Shown: piece by piece, positions 17,185 to 24,254 of the stretch | Layout of the letters: each line of letters opens with the position of its first letter | How positions within the stretch are numbered: position 1 is the stretch's first letter | Assembly (NCBI GenBank): GCA_015999745.1 | Contig: JAECQP010000029.1 | Coordinates: 1-45,589, forward strand | DNA from: Sphingobacteriia bacterium | Lineage (GTDB): Bacteria; Bacteroidota; Bacteroidia; Chitinophagales; Chitinophagaceae | Direction of reading: 5' to 3' | DNA length: 45,589 nucleotides | Program-made: the position numbers and the translations under genes | The notes under the pieces: model-generated | The model's database searches: none | Told to the model about the DNA's origin: nothing | The model's input: only the letters and a program-made list of their open reading frames with translations

Positions 17185-18213
17185 TTATTTATACTCAAAA
17201 TATACCTGGGTAGCGCCATATCCAAACCTGGAATCGTACTGGTTAATAAAGTGTTTCACCTCCCTCCTGGTTTTCAGGTATTCATGAATTTCTTCGCGAA
17301 GCTTACCCGTTCCAACCCCGTGGATCACGGTGAGTTCGTATTGATGATGGGCAACGGCAATATCCACCCATTTCTCCAGTTCCTTTAATTGAAGGGTCAG
17401 CATTTCAAAATTGCTCATGGAGGTATGATTGTCTGTCAGTTTTTCGATGTGCAGGTCAATGACCGAGCGTGCCGGAGGCAAATGTTCCCGGGCTTTACCG
17501 GCATCATATACTTTATATCCTTTGGACACCAGGCTGTCTAATGGAAAATAATCCGCTTCTTTGTCGGGATAATTTTCAAAAAGCAGGTAGGAAAAAGTGG
17601 GTTCGTTACTGTCTTTCAGCGCCTCAATTTTCTGAAAAACCTGTTTTGGTTTCAATTTTAAAGAAACTTCATAATGCGGAGCTTTCTGTTTTAGCGGCGA
17701 TTTTAAACTGAACTCAAAGAAAAATGAAGGGCTGTCGTTAACGGCAGCGAAATCAATATCGTGCAGATAAAAATCGTGAAAGGGCGCTATTTCATTCAGC
17801 AGTTCAAAACCGGTTTCACCGCCAAACTGCTGCCGGTAAATAAATTGGTATGCCTGATCGGTATTGTTGATCAGGTGAATCTTCAGCAGGTCTACCACTT
17901 CGTCGTTGAAGTCGTCCAGTTCAAACTTTGGAATAAAACTCAGCCAAACCCCGTTGGCCACTTTGATCTTATTGGGCTGGGGCTTTTCTTTGGGAACCTG
18001 GTCTATATAGGTTTTGGGTTCCAGTTTTTTGGAAGGGATCAGCTTCTTTTCCGTAAATCTTTTGAAGTAAGGAAAATCAATCTGGTCCATATAAGCGGGG
18101 AACTTAACACCCCTTACTTCAATCAACACCATTTTGTCGTTGATGATTTCTATAACCTTACCTTCTTCATTACTGTGCAACACTAAAATATCATCACCTA
18201 CCTGGTACTTCAT
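17185..18213 (-). CDS. DUF2027 and Smr domain protein
   Basis: A 342-residue cytoplasmic protein. The N-terminal part (about 1-90) is an SH3/KOW-like small beta domain (YQVGDDILVLHSNEEGKVIE), the DUF2027 region covers the middle, and the C-terminal Smr domain is at about 258-342 with IDLHIEKL and the loop VIHGVGTGKLREEIHEYL. Smr domains in MutS2 and stand-alone proteins bind nucleic acids and can nick them; ribosome-collision rescue is a known role for some. Whether this one is a nuclease is not shown. Its ATG overlaps the stop of the amino-acid permease gene by 4 bases (ATGA), which implies coupled translation. Function in Bacteroidota is not established. Confidence 0.85.
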   Translation of the reverse strand: MKYQVGDDILVLHSNEEGKVIEIINDKMVLIEVRGVKFPAYMDQIDFPYFKRFTEKKLIPSKKLEPKTYIDQVPKEKPQPNKIKVANGVWLSFIPKFELDDFNDEVVDLLKIHLINNTDQAYQFIYRQQFGGETGFELLNEIAPFHDFYLHDIDFAAVNDSPSFFFEFSLKSPLKQKAPHYEVSLKLKPKQVFQKIEALKDSNEPTFSYLLFENYPDKEADYFPLDSLVSKGYKVYDAGKAREHLPPARSVIDLHIEKLTDNHTSMSNFEMLTLQLKELEKWVDIAVAHHQYELTVIHGVGTGKLREEIHEYLKTRREVKHFINQYDSRFGYGATQVYFEYK

Positions 18214-19910
18214 GGTTTTGCTAATTTGCTTTTTTGTTTACCGTATAAAAAATAAATCACCAGTCCCAACGCCATCCATACAAAGAACCAGAACCAACTG
18301 ATGGCAGGGATTTCAATCATCAGGTAGAGGCAGCACAATGCACCCGCAACCGGAATGAAGGAATAAGCTCTTAAAAAGCTAAAAACAGCAGTTACCAATG
18401 CAATGGTCATGAAGATCAGAAATAAAATTTCCTGGTAACCTTCCGTACCAATATTGGCAAATGCGTCAACAATTCTGTCTTTAAAAAAGTAAGTCGCCAG
18501 CAACACAATGGCAGGGATGATATACTTACCGTTGATGTACGGCAATTGAAATCCGCCTGTTTTGTTTTTGCCATTGAGTTTGGGTAATACCAATACGCCA
18601 AAACAAACCAGCACAAAGGCAAACAAGGTACCAATGCTGGTAAGATCGGTCATGGTACCGCTTCCCACAAACAGGGAAGGAATACCCACCATTAAACCGG
18701 TAATGATGGTAGAAAAGGATGGTGTCTGGAACTTCGGATGCACTTTGGCAAATTTTTTCGGCAATAAACCATCGCGGCTCATACTCATCCAGATACGGGG
18801 TTGCCCTAACTGAAACACCAGCAATACGCTGGTGGTAGCCACTACGGCGCTTACAGACACCAGGTATCCTATTTTATTGAGGTGCAGCTTATCAAATACA
18901 TAAGCCAGCGGATCATCTACTTTCAGTTCGGTAAAATGAACCATACCCGTTAGTACCAGCGCTACCAGGATATATAAAACGGTGCAAATGATCAGGGAAT
19001 AGATCATTCCCTTGGGAAGATCCTTTTGCGGATTTTTACATTCTTCGGCAGTGGTGGAAATGGCGTCAAAACCAATATAAGCATAGAATACGGCAGACAC
19101 GCCTGCCAGTACTCCGCCAAAACCGTTGGGCAGAAACGGATCCCAGTTACTGGTATCCACATAAAAGAAACCAACAATAATTACTCCAATAATCACGGCA
19201 ATTTTAAAAATCACCATTGCGTTGGTGCTCTTCTTACTTTCTTTAATGCCGATATACGCCAGTGCGGTAATCAGGGCAACGATAATGAACGCAGGGATAT
19301 TCAGGATCACTTTCCAGCCTGCAATCACCGGTGCATTGGTAATGGCATCATAGCCCATTCTTGCATGCTTGGTCAGCGATTCCATGGATTGTCCTGCGGC
19401 AAGCGCTTTGAGCGCTTCCTCATATCCCAGTTGCGCATTGGAGGTATTGGTGGCCAGCCATCCGGGTAAACTGATATGAAACCCCTCGAGCAGATTATTA
19501 AAATAACCGCTCCAACTGATGGCCACTACAATATTTCCGATGGCATATTCCAGGATTAATGCCCATCCAATGATCCATGCCACCAGTTCTCCAAAAGAAA
19601 CATAGGCATAAGTATAGGCGCTGCCGGAGATCGGTACCCTGCTGGCAAACTCTGCATAGCAGAGGGCACTGAATCCACAGGTAATAGCCGTGATCACAAA
19701 CAGGAACACAATACCGGGGCCTCCGTTATAGGCGGCGGTACCAATGGTGGAGAAGATCCCCGCACCAATTACAGCCGCAATCCCCATGAAAGTAAGATCA
19801 CGAACGCCTAATACTTTATTGAGGCCGGTGCCATGACCATCTGAATGACCTGCCGCAGCGTCTGCCACTATTTTATCCAATGATTTCTTTCTGAAGAGAG
19901 AAGAAGACAT
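18210..19910 (-). CDS. APC-superfamily amino-acid permease (cationic amino-acid transporter type)
   Basis: A 566-residue inner-membrane transporter with 12 or more predicted membrane helices. The first-helix signature GIAAVIGAGIFSTIGTAAYN and the FSALCYAEFASRVPISGSAY stretch are hallmarks of the APC/YfnA-like cationic amino-acid transporter group. Residues 145-200 form a long insertion between helices, seen in this subgroup. The C-terminal helices are followed by a short basic tail (YGKQKSKLAKP). It should import amino acids by proton symport or exchange; the substrate cannot be set from sequence alone. It lies 83 bases after the polyprenyl synthase gene, and its stop overlaps the start of the Smr gene. 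Confidence 0.9.
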   Translation of the reverse strand: MSSSLFRKKSLDKIVADAAAGHSDGHGTGLNKVLGVRDLTFMGIAAVIGAGIFSTIGTAAYNGGPGIVFLFVITAITCGFSALCYAEFASRVPISGSAYTYAYVSFGELVAWIIGWALILEYAIGNIVVAISWSGYFNNLLEGFHISLPGWLATNTSNAQLGYEEALKALAAGQSMESLTKHARMGYDAITNAPVIAGWKVILNIPAFIIVALITALAYIGIKESKKSTNAMVIFKIAVIIGVIIVGFFYVDTSNWDPFLPNGFGGVLAGVSAVFYAYIGFDAISTTAEECKNPQKDLPKGMIYSLIICTVLYILVALVLTGMVHFTELKVDDPLAYVFDKLHLNKIGYLVSVSAVVATTSVLLVFQLGQPRIWMSMSRDGLLPKKFAKVHPKFQTPSFSTIITGLMVGIPSLFVGSGTMTDLTSIGTLFAFVLVCFGVLVLPKLNGKNKTGGFQLPYINGKYIIPAIVLLATYFFKDRIVDAFANIGTEGYQEILFLIFMTIALVTAVFSFLRAYSFIPVAGALCCLYLMIEIPAISWFWFFVWMALGLVIYFLYGKQKSKLAKP

Positions 19911-19993
19911 GCAATTAATCGTTTAGGTCGAAAGGTAAGGAAAGTTGTGCAATTGAAACAAGGGCATCCGCATCAGCAGGCGTGTTTCACCGA

Positions 19994-20959
19994 TTATACT
20001 TCCCGCTGAATTAAATAATCCGCCAGCTCTTTTAACGGCTGCTTACGTGCAGATACCACTGCAATATCTTCCAGGTGCTTCAGCGCGGTATTCAGGTATT
20101 GCGTTTTAAGGGTATTGGCCCAGGCATCTACACCGCAGGAGCGATAAATGGCCAGCACCTGCTCAATTTTATCGGCAGGATTTTCAGCCATCAGTTGTTC
20201 CAGTTGTTTGCGCTGCTCATCGCTGGCTACTTCCAGTGCATGCAGTAACAGGAAGGTTTTTTTATTCTGTTTGATATCACCGCCAACCTCTTTTCCAAAT
20301 TTACCAGGATCACCGAACGCATCCAGGTAATCGTCCTGAATCTGAAAAGCAATCCCCAGGTTTTTTCCAAACTCATAGAGATGGCCGCAATTGCCTTCGC
20401 CGGCGCCGCCAATGATAGCCCCCATCGCCAAACTGGCAGCCAGCAATACAGAGGTCTTCAGGGATATCATCTGAATATAATCATTCAGCAGCACCTGTTG
20501 TTGTTTTTCAAAATCCATATCCAGTTGCTGTCCCTCACAAACCTCCCTGGCAGTTTTGTTGAACAGTTCCAGTATTTTATGAATATGGCCGGAGCCGATA
20601 CCGGTAAGATATTCGTAAGCCCGGATCATCATTACATCCCCCGACAGCAGTGCGGTACTCTGATTGTATTTCACATGAACGGTTTCCATGCCCCTTCGCA
20701 GGGAAGCATCATCCATCATATCGTCGTGTACCAGGGTAAAATTGTGAAAGAGTTCCACTGCGTTGGCAACCTTGTAGGCATCGGGCTGAATGGTATCGAA
20801 CAATTCATTGCCCATCAAACACAAAACAGGCCGGATCCTTTTACCACCGATGGTCAGAAAATATTCGCAGGGCTCATATAATGAGGAGGGCATTTCGGGG
20901 AAATGGCGGTTCGAAAACTGTTCATTAAAACCGGTAACTAAATCTTTGAATGAATGCAT
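19994..20959 (-). CDS. Polyprenyl (farnesyl/geranylgeranyl-type) diphosphate synthase
   Basis: A 321-residue trans-isoprenyl diphosphate synthase that condenses IPP with allylic diphosphates, supplying chains for menaquinone or other isoprenoids. The IPP-binding GGKRIRP is at 38-44, the first aspartate-rich motif DDMMDD at 79-84 followed by RRG, and the second DDYLD at 209-213. All are intact and the length is normal. The residues before the first motif (chain-length determinants, FHNFTLVHDD) suggest a medium or long chain rather than a strict C15 product, but this is only inference. It is first in a minus-strand group with the permease and Smr genes and has its own well-formed promoter. Confidence 0.93.
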   Translation of the reverse strand: MHSFKDLVTGFNEQFSNRHFPEMPSSLYEPCEYFLTIGGKRIRPVLCLMGNELFDTIQPDAYKVANAVELFHNFTLVHDDMMDDASLRRGMETVHVKYNQSTALLSGDVMMIRAYEYLTGIGSGHIHKILELFNKTAREVCEGQQLDMDFEKQQQVLLNDYIQMISLKTSVLLAASLAMGAIIGGAGEGNCGHLYEFGKNLGIAFQIQDDYLDAFGDPGKFGKEVGGDIKQNKKTFLLLHALEVASDEQRKQLEQLMAENPADKIEQVLAIYRSCGVDAWANTLKTQYLNTALKHLEDIAVVSARKQPLKELADYLIQREV

Positions 20960-20964
20960 AGCGC

Positions 20965-20995
20965 AAACCTAATTATAAAACGGGCTTTGACCAAT
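20965..20995 (-). promoter_or_regulatory. Promoter of the polyprenyl diphosphate synthase gene
   Basis: Minus-strand -7 element TAGGTTTG (20972-20965) with a TTG at 20995-20993, 20 bases upstream of it. This fits the Bacteroidota -33/-7 pattern. The predicted transcription start is only about 2 bases before the ATG at 20959, so the mRNA may be leaderless or nearly so. Confidence 0.5.
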
Positions 20996-21030
20996 CATAC
21001 TACTTAACAAATATTTTTAGCGCTTATATT

Positions 21031-21038
21031 TATTTTTG
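21031..21038 (+). promoter_or_regulatory. -7 element for the small exported protein gene at 21073
   Basis: TATTTTTG, a perfect TAnnTTTG, ends 34 bases before the ATG. No good -33 TTG is seen at the right spacing, so this is a partial match. Confidence 0.4.
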
Positions 21039-21072
21039 GCACGATTTTGACAAGTTAAAAGAAAACTAAACT

Positions 21073-21549
21073 ATGAAACGGACAATTTTGTTCATTTTAC
21101 CGCTTTTGCTGGCATCAGCGGCATCGGCGCAGTCTATGGGAAGCGATTACAAAACAGCATTGGGAGTAAAACTCTATCCGGGTGCCGTAACTGTGAAACA
21201 TTTTACAGGAAAGGGCAAGGCCATTGAAGGCCTGGGATATATTTCCTCAGACGGGTTCAGGATTACCGGCTTATACGAGCTTCATTTCCCGTTGGGATCA
21301 GTAGACGGACTGCAATGGTATGTAGGTGGAGGCGCACACCTGGGCATCTGGAGCGATAGCTGGAAAAACAAATACCCTACAAGGGATGGTGGTGTTGCAT
21401 TAGGTGTTGATGGCGTTCTTGGATTGGATTACAAGATCCAGGGAGCTCCGCTCAACCTCAGTTTCGACTGGCAGCCCTCTTTTAATGTAATTGGGTACAA
21501 TTATTTTGAAGGTGGATGGGGTGGATTAGCCGTACGCTATACGTTCTAA
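21073..21549 (+). CDS. Small exported protein, probably an outer-membrane beta-barrel
   Basis: 158 residues with a clear signal peptide (MKRTILFILPLLLASAASAQ). The mature part is rich in Gly and aromatic residues in alternating patterns (GLGYISSDGFRITGLYELHF, LQWYVGGGAHLGIW) and ends in an aromatic residue (VRYTF), as small outer-membrane barrels do. Similar short proteins are common in Chitinophagaceae without known function. It is a single-gene unit: -7 element in front, strong intrinsic terminator behind, convergent with ftsY. I do not recognise a named family; the barrel assignment is from pattern only. Confidence 0.75.
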   Translation: MKRTILFILPLLLASAASAQSMGSDYKTALGVKLYPGAVTVKHFTGKGKAIEGLGYISSDGFRITGLYELHFPLGSVDGLQWYVGGGAHLGIWSDSWKNKYPTRDGGVALGVDGVLGLDYKIQGAPLNLSFDWQPSFNVIGYNYFEGGWGGLAVRYTF

Positions 21550-21559
21550 CAATAATGGT

Positions 21560-21589
21560 CCCGGTTGCCGCAGGTAGCCGGGCTTTTTT
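21560..21589 (+). terminator. Intrinsic terminator after the 21073 gene
   Basis: CCCGGTTGCC (21560-21569) pairs with GGTAGCCGGG (21573-21582) over 10 bp with two G-T pairs and a GCA loop, followed by CTTTTTT. It points on the plus strand, 10 bases after the stop codon. Confidence 0.8.
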
Positions 21590-21598
21590 ATGTTGTAA

Positions 21599-22558
21599 CT
21601 ATTCGAGGCTGAACAAACTGTTCACGAATTCCTGTTTGTTGAAGATCAGCAGGTCATCTACTTTTTCACCCACTCCAATATATTTCACGGGAATTTTAAA
21701 CTGATGGGAGATGGCCAGTACAACACCACCTTTGGCGGTTCCATCCAGTTTGGTAATGGCCAGTGCAGACACATCGGTGGTTGCGGTAAACTGTTTGGCC
21801 TGTTCTACGGCATTTTGCCCGGTGGATCCGTCCAGTACCAGTAAAACCTCGTGCGGGCCACCCGGCACCTGCTTTTGGATCACCCGCTTGATTTTGTTCA
21901 GCTCATCCATCAGATGCGCCTTATTGTGCAAACGACCGGCAGTATCAATAATCACCACATCGGCGTTTTTAGCAATGGCGCTCGCAACCGTATCGTAAGC
22001 AACAGCGCTGGGATCAGATCCCATGGCCTGCTTCACAATGGGCACCCCCACTCTTTCGCTCCAGATAGTCAGTTGATCAACAGCGGCAGCCCGAAAAGTA
22101 TCGGCTGCACCCAGTACTACCTGGTTGCCGGCCGCTTTGAAACGGGCGGCCAGTTTACCGATGGTAGTGGTTTTACCAACGCCGTTTACACCAACTACCA
22201 GGATCACATAGGGTTTTTTATCCGAAGGAACAGTGAAATCAGTGGCAGCATCATCGCTGGCATCCACTAAAACAGATGCAATTTCTTTTTGAAGTAAGCT
22301 GTTTAACTCGGTGGTATTTAGGTATTTGTCTTCTTTAGCCCTCTTTTCAATTTTTTCGATAATCTCCAGTGTAGTTTCCACACCCACATCGGCGCCAATC
22401 AATGCTTCTTCCAGGTTGTCTAATACTTCATCGTCAATCCGGGTTTTTCCCGCAATGGCCTTTGTGATTTTAGAAAAGAAACCTTCCTTGGTTTTTTGCA
22501 ATCCCTGATCCAGACTCTCCTTTTCTTTTTTACCAAATAACTTATCGAAGAAACCCAT
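21599..22558 (-). CDS. ftsY: Signal recognition particle receptor FtsY
   Basis: A 319-residue SRP GTPase receptor that docks SRP-bound ribosomes at the membrane translocon. It has a short N-terminal membrane-targeting helix (MGFFDKLFGKKEKES), the N domain (about 25-105) and the G domain, with P-loop GVNGVGKTTT at 123-132, the DTFRAAAVDQL motif just after, DTAGR, and TKLDGTAKGG near the end. Unlike E. coli FtsY it lacks a long acidic A domain, as is usual in Bacteroidota. It follows rpmB-rpmG-DUF4295 on the same strand. A hairpin in the 80-base gap may partly separate its expression from the ribosomal genes. Confidence 0.97.
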   Translation of the reverse strand: MGFFDKLFGKKEKESLDQGLQKTKEGFFSKITKAIAGKTRIDDEVLDNLEEALIGADVGVETTLEIIEKIEKRAKEDKYLNTTELNSLLQKEIASVLVDASDDAATDFTVPSDKKPYVILVVGVNGVGKTTTIGKLAARFKAAGNQVVLGAADTFRAAAVDQLTIWSERVGVPIVKQAMGSDPSAVAYDTVASAIAKNADVVIIDTAGRLHNKAHLMDELNKIKRVIQKQVPGGPHEVLLVLDGSTGQNAVEQAKQFTATTDVSALAITKLDGTAKGGVVLAISHQFKIPVKYIGVGEKVDDLLIFNKQEFVNSLFSLE

Positions 22559-22581
22559 GATTAGCTGATTATGATTGAATA

Positions 22582-22617
22582 CAAAAGAGCCTCCTACTGG
22601 TGTGAAGGAAGCTCTTT
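22582..22617 (-). terminator. Hairpin between DUF4295 and ftsY
   Basis: On the minus strand AAAGAGCTTCCT (22617-22606) pairs with AGGAGGCTCTTT (22595-22584) over 12 bp with a 10-base loop; the tail reads TTTTGTATT. The T-tract is broken, so partial termination or mRNA 3'-end protection is likely rather than a full stop. Confidence 0.6.
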
Positions 22618-22638
22618 AGCGTTATTTCATACAAGGAA

Positions 22639-22812
22639 TTATTTCTCAGATAAGAAATCCTTAACCTTATCCTTGTGTATAATTGTTTCTTTGAAAGTAT
22701 ACGCACCAGATTTTGGACTGCGTACAGCTTTAATAACTTTAGTCCAGTTCTTCGCTTCTGCGGCTGCCTTCTGGTCTTTTACTTTCGCGTTTTTGGAAGC
22801 TACTTTAGCCAT
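22639..22812 (-). CDS. DUF4295 family small basic protein (ribosome-linked)
   Basis: 57 residues, Lys/Ala-rich: MAKVASKNAKVKDQKAAAEA at the start, then NWTKVIKAVRSPKSGAYTF and a basic tail ending FLSEK. I recognise it as the DUF4295 family, which in Bacteroidota regularly sits right after rpmG. Its small size, high charge and position suggest a ribosome-associated protein, but its function is inferred from context only. The start lies 2 bases after the rpmG stop. Frame and start were set by direct translation; the gene is easily missed for its size. Confidence 0.9.
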   Translation of the reverse strand: MAKVASKNAKVKDQKAAAEAKNWTKVIKAVRSPKSGAYTFKETIIHKDKVKDFLSEK

Positions 22813-22814
22813 GA

Positions 22815-22997
22815 TTATTTGATTTCTTTATGAACGGTTACTTTTTTCAAAATAGGGTTGAATTTTTTCAACTCTATACGCTCAGGCGTATTTTTCTTAT
22901 TCTTGGTAGTAATATAGCGACTGGTGCCTGGCTGACCGCTGGTCTTGTGCTCAGTACATTCTAATATTACCTGTACCCTGTTACCTTTCTTTGCCAT
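22815..22997 (-). CDS. rpmG: Ribosomal protein bL33
   Basis: 60 residues, a full-length bL33 ([20 protein letters not shown] ... [19 protein letters not shown]), a component of the 50S subunit near the E site. Only one Cys (ECTEH) is present instead of the two CxxC pairs, so this is a zinc-free (C-) form. Central gene of rpmB-rpmG-DUF4295. Confidence 0.97.
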   Translation of the reverse strand: MAKKGNRVQVILECTEHKTSGQPGTSRYITTKNKKNTPERIELKKFNPILKKVTVHKEIK

Positions 22998-23025
22998 TTT
23001 ATTAGGTAGTTTTTTCTGTGTTTAA

Positions 23026-23262
23026 TTAGATCTTAGTTCCTTCAGCTCTCAATTGTTTGATCACTGTGCTCAAACCATTTTTGTTAATAGTTCTGAGAGC
23101 ATCGGTAGACACTTTTAATGTTACCCAACGGTCTTCCTCAGCAAAAAAGAAACGCTTCTTCTGTAAATTAGGTAAGAAACGACGCTTGGTCTTGATGTTT
23201 GAGTGAGAAACACTGTTACCTACGATTGGTTTTTTACCTGTTACCTGACATACTCTTGCCAT
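23026..23262 (-). CDS. rpmB: Ribosomal protein bL28
   Basis: 78 residues, full-length bL28 of the 50S subunit ([48 protein letters not shown]). The ATG at 23262 is chosen because bL28 begins MARVCQ/MSRVCQ; the frame stays open upstream to 23391 but that part is not L28-like and overlaps the promoter. It is first gene of the ribosomal group and lies 28 bases before rpmG. Confidence 0.97.
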   Translation of the reverse strand: MARVCQVTGKKPIVGNSVSHSNIKTKRRFLPNLQKKRFFFAEEDRWVTLKVSTDALRTINKNGLSTVIKQLRAEGTKI

Positions 23263-23297
23263 GACTATAATAATTTTTTCCGATTTTTTTCGGACGG

Positions 23298-23327
23298 CAA
23301 AGGTAAGTAAATGGAGCAAACTAACAA
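23298..23327 (-). promoter_or_regulatory. Promoter of the rpmB-rpmG-DUF4295 operon
   Basis: Minus-strand -7 element TACCTTTG (23305-23298) with a TTG (23327-23325) 19 bases upstream, matching the Bacteroidota -33/-7 arrangement. The predicted leader is about 32 bases. Confidence 0.55.
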
Positions 23328-23479
23328 GACGTATCGATCTTTTTTTTCGATTTTTCTTCACATACCCTGAGAAACCGGCCCGGAAAAGCAAAAATCCCCG
23401 TTTTTATCCACATTTCCAATAGGAAAAAACAGCCGCTACAAATTCACTTTATAAAAAAACATAATCTTTTTGTGGATAC

Positions 23480-23498
23480 AGTATACCCTCCGTATACT
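23480..23498. repeat. Perfect inverted repeat AGTATAC-N5-GTATACT
   Basis: Seven-base arms with a CCTCC spacer, in the rpmB upstream region next to a DnaA-box-like sequence. No T-tract follows, so it is not a terminator; an operator is possible. Confidence 0.5.
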
Positions 23499-23828
23499 CC
23501 TGCCCCTGACCGGGCACCCGGTACACCCGATAGACTCGCATAAAGGTATCAGGTTGCGGGCTACCAGAACAGTTACCCTCCTTCTTTCAGCGGCCAAAAA
23601 TCACCGACAGCAGTTCCATTGATCAACTGTGAAAGCCGCCTTAACAATTCTCATCACAGGAAAAACAGCGTTAAGAATTCGTTCACAAATCGGCCGTAAC
23701 CTTTATCCAGAAAGAGGTTTAGCGAATGCTTCAGCAAAAGGGTCCGCACCACTCCTACCGCTTATCTATTTCGGTGCTACCAGCATGTAACCTATCACAA
23801 TCTGCTGCGTCTGACATAGTAACGTTTC

Positions 23829-23836
23829 TACTTTTG
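23829..23836 (+). promoter_or_regulatory. -7 element for the gene at 23872
   Basis: TACTTTTG, a perfect TAnnTTTG, ends 35 bases before the ATG. A clear -33 partner is not seen. Confidence 0.4.
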
Positions 23837-23871
23837 ACAAACAATTGAAACAAATACTAAAACAAAATATC

Positions 23872-24216
23872 ATGAAAAAGTTCATTCTCGCAGCGCTCTT
23901 AATGACCTCATTGAGCTCATTTGCCACAGAAACCCGTGTAAAAGACCAGAAAGTACATCAGCCTGTTTATAACAGACAGGGCGACATGGTTGGTACCTCC
24001 GCTTACTATGAGTTCGATAAACTGCCCAAAGATGCGATCTACACCATTACGTCTAAGTACACTTTCCCTGAATACAACCTGAAAGAGTGTATAGAATTCA
24101 CGGATGCCTACGGCGAAAAACGCTATTTCATTGCCATGAACAGTGCAAAACAGCGTTTGATCCTGGACATTACTACCGATGGAGAAGTATCCGTACTGGC
24201 CAAAATCAGGAAATAA
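23872..24216 (+). CDS. Small exported protein of unknown function
   Basis: 114 residues. The ATG at 23872 is chosen over 23845 because it starts a clean signal peptide (MKKFILAALLMTSLSSFA), while the longer form adds nine non-typical residues and shortens the leader. The mature ~95 residues contain evenly spaced aromatic and charged residues (YYEFDKLPKDAIYTITSKYT, LKECIEFTDAYGEKRYFIAM), a pattern reminiscent of small alpha/beta PepSY-like or inhibitor folds; I cannot name the family. Monocistronic on the plus strand, convergent with anmK. Likely periplasmic. Confidence 0.75.
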   Translation: MKKFILAALLMTSLSSFATETRVKDQKVHQPVYNRQGDMVGTSAYYEFDKLPKDAIYTITSKYTFPEYNLKECIEFTDAYGEKRYFIAMNSAKQRLILDITTDGEVSVLAKIRK

Positions 24217-24254
24217 CCGCAGTAGAGTGAAGGCAAGCAATAGAGGTAAGGCAG

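Larger units (their letters stand above)
23263..23871. other. 609-base intergenic region between rpmB and the small exported gene
   Basis: Divergent promoter region without a convincing protein gene. It holds the rpmB promoter (23298-23327), a DnaA-box sequence TTATCCACA (23404-23412), a one-mismatch box in reverse (23471-23479), an AT-rich stretch between them, an inverted repeat (23480-23498), another box-like TTATCCAGA (23703-23711), and the -7 element of the 23872 gene (23829-23836). No RNA gene was recognised. Confidence 0.6.

Noticed and set aside
23263..23391. N-terminal extension of bL28
   Set aside because: The 43 extra residues are unlike any bL28 and would include the promoter.
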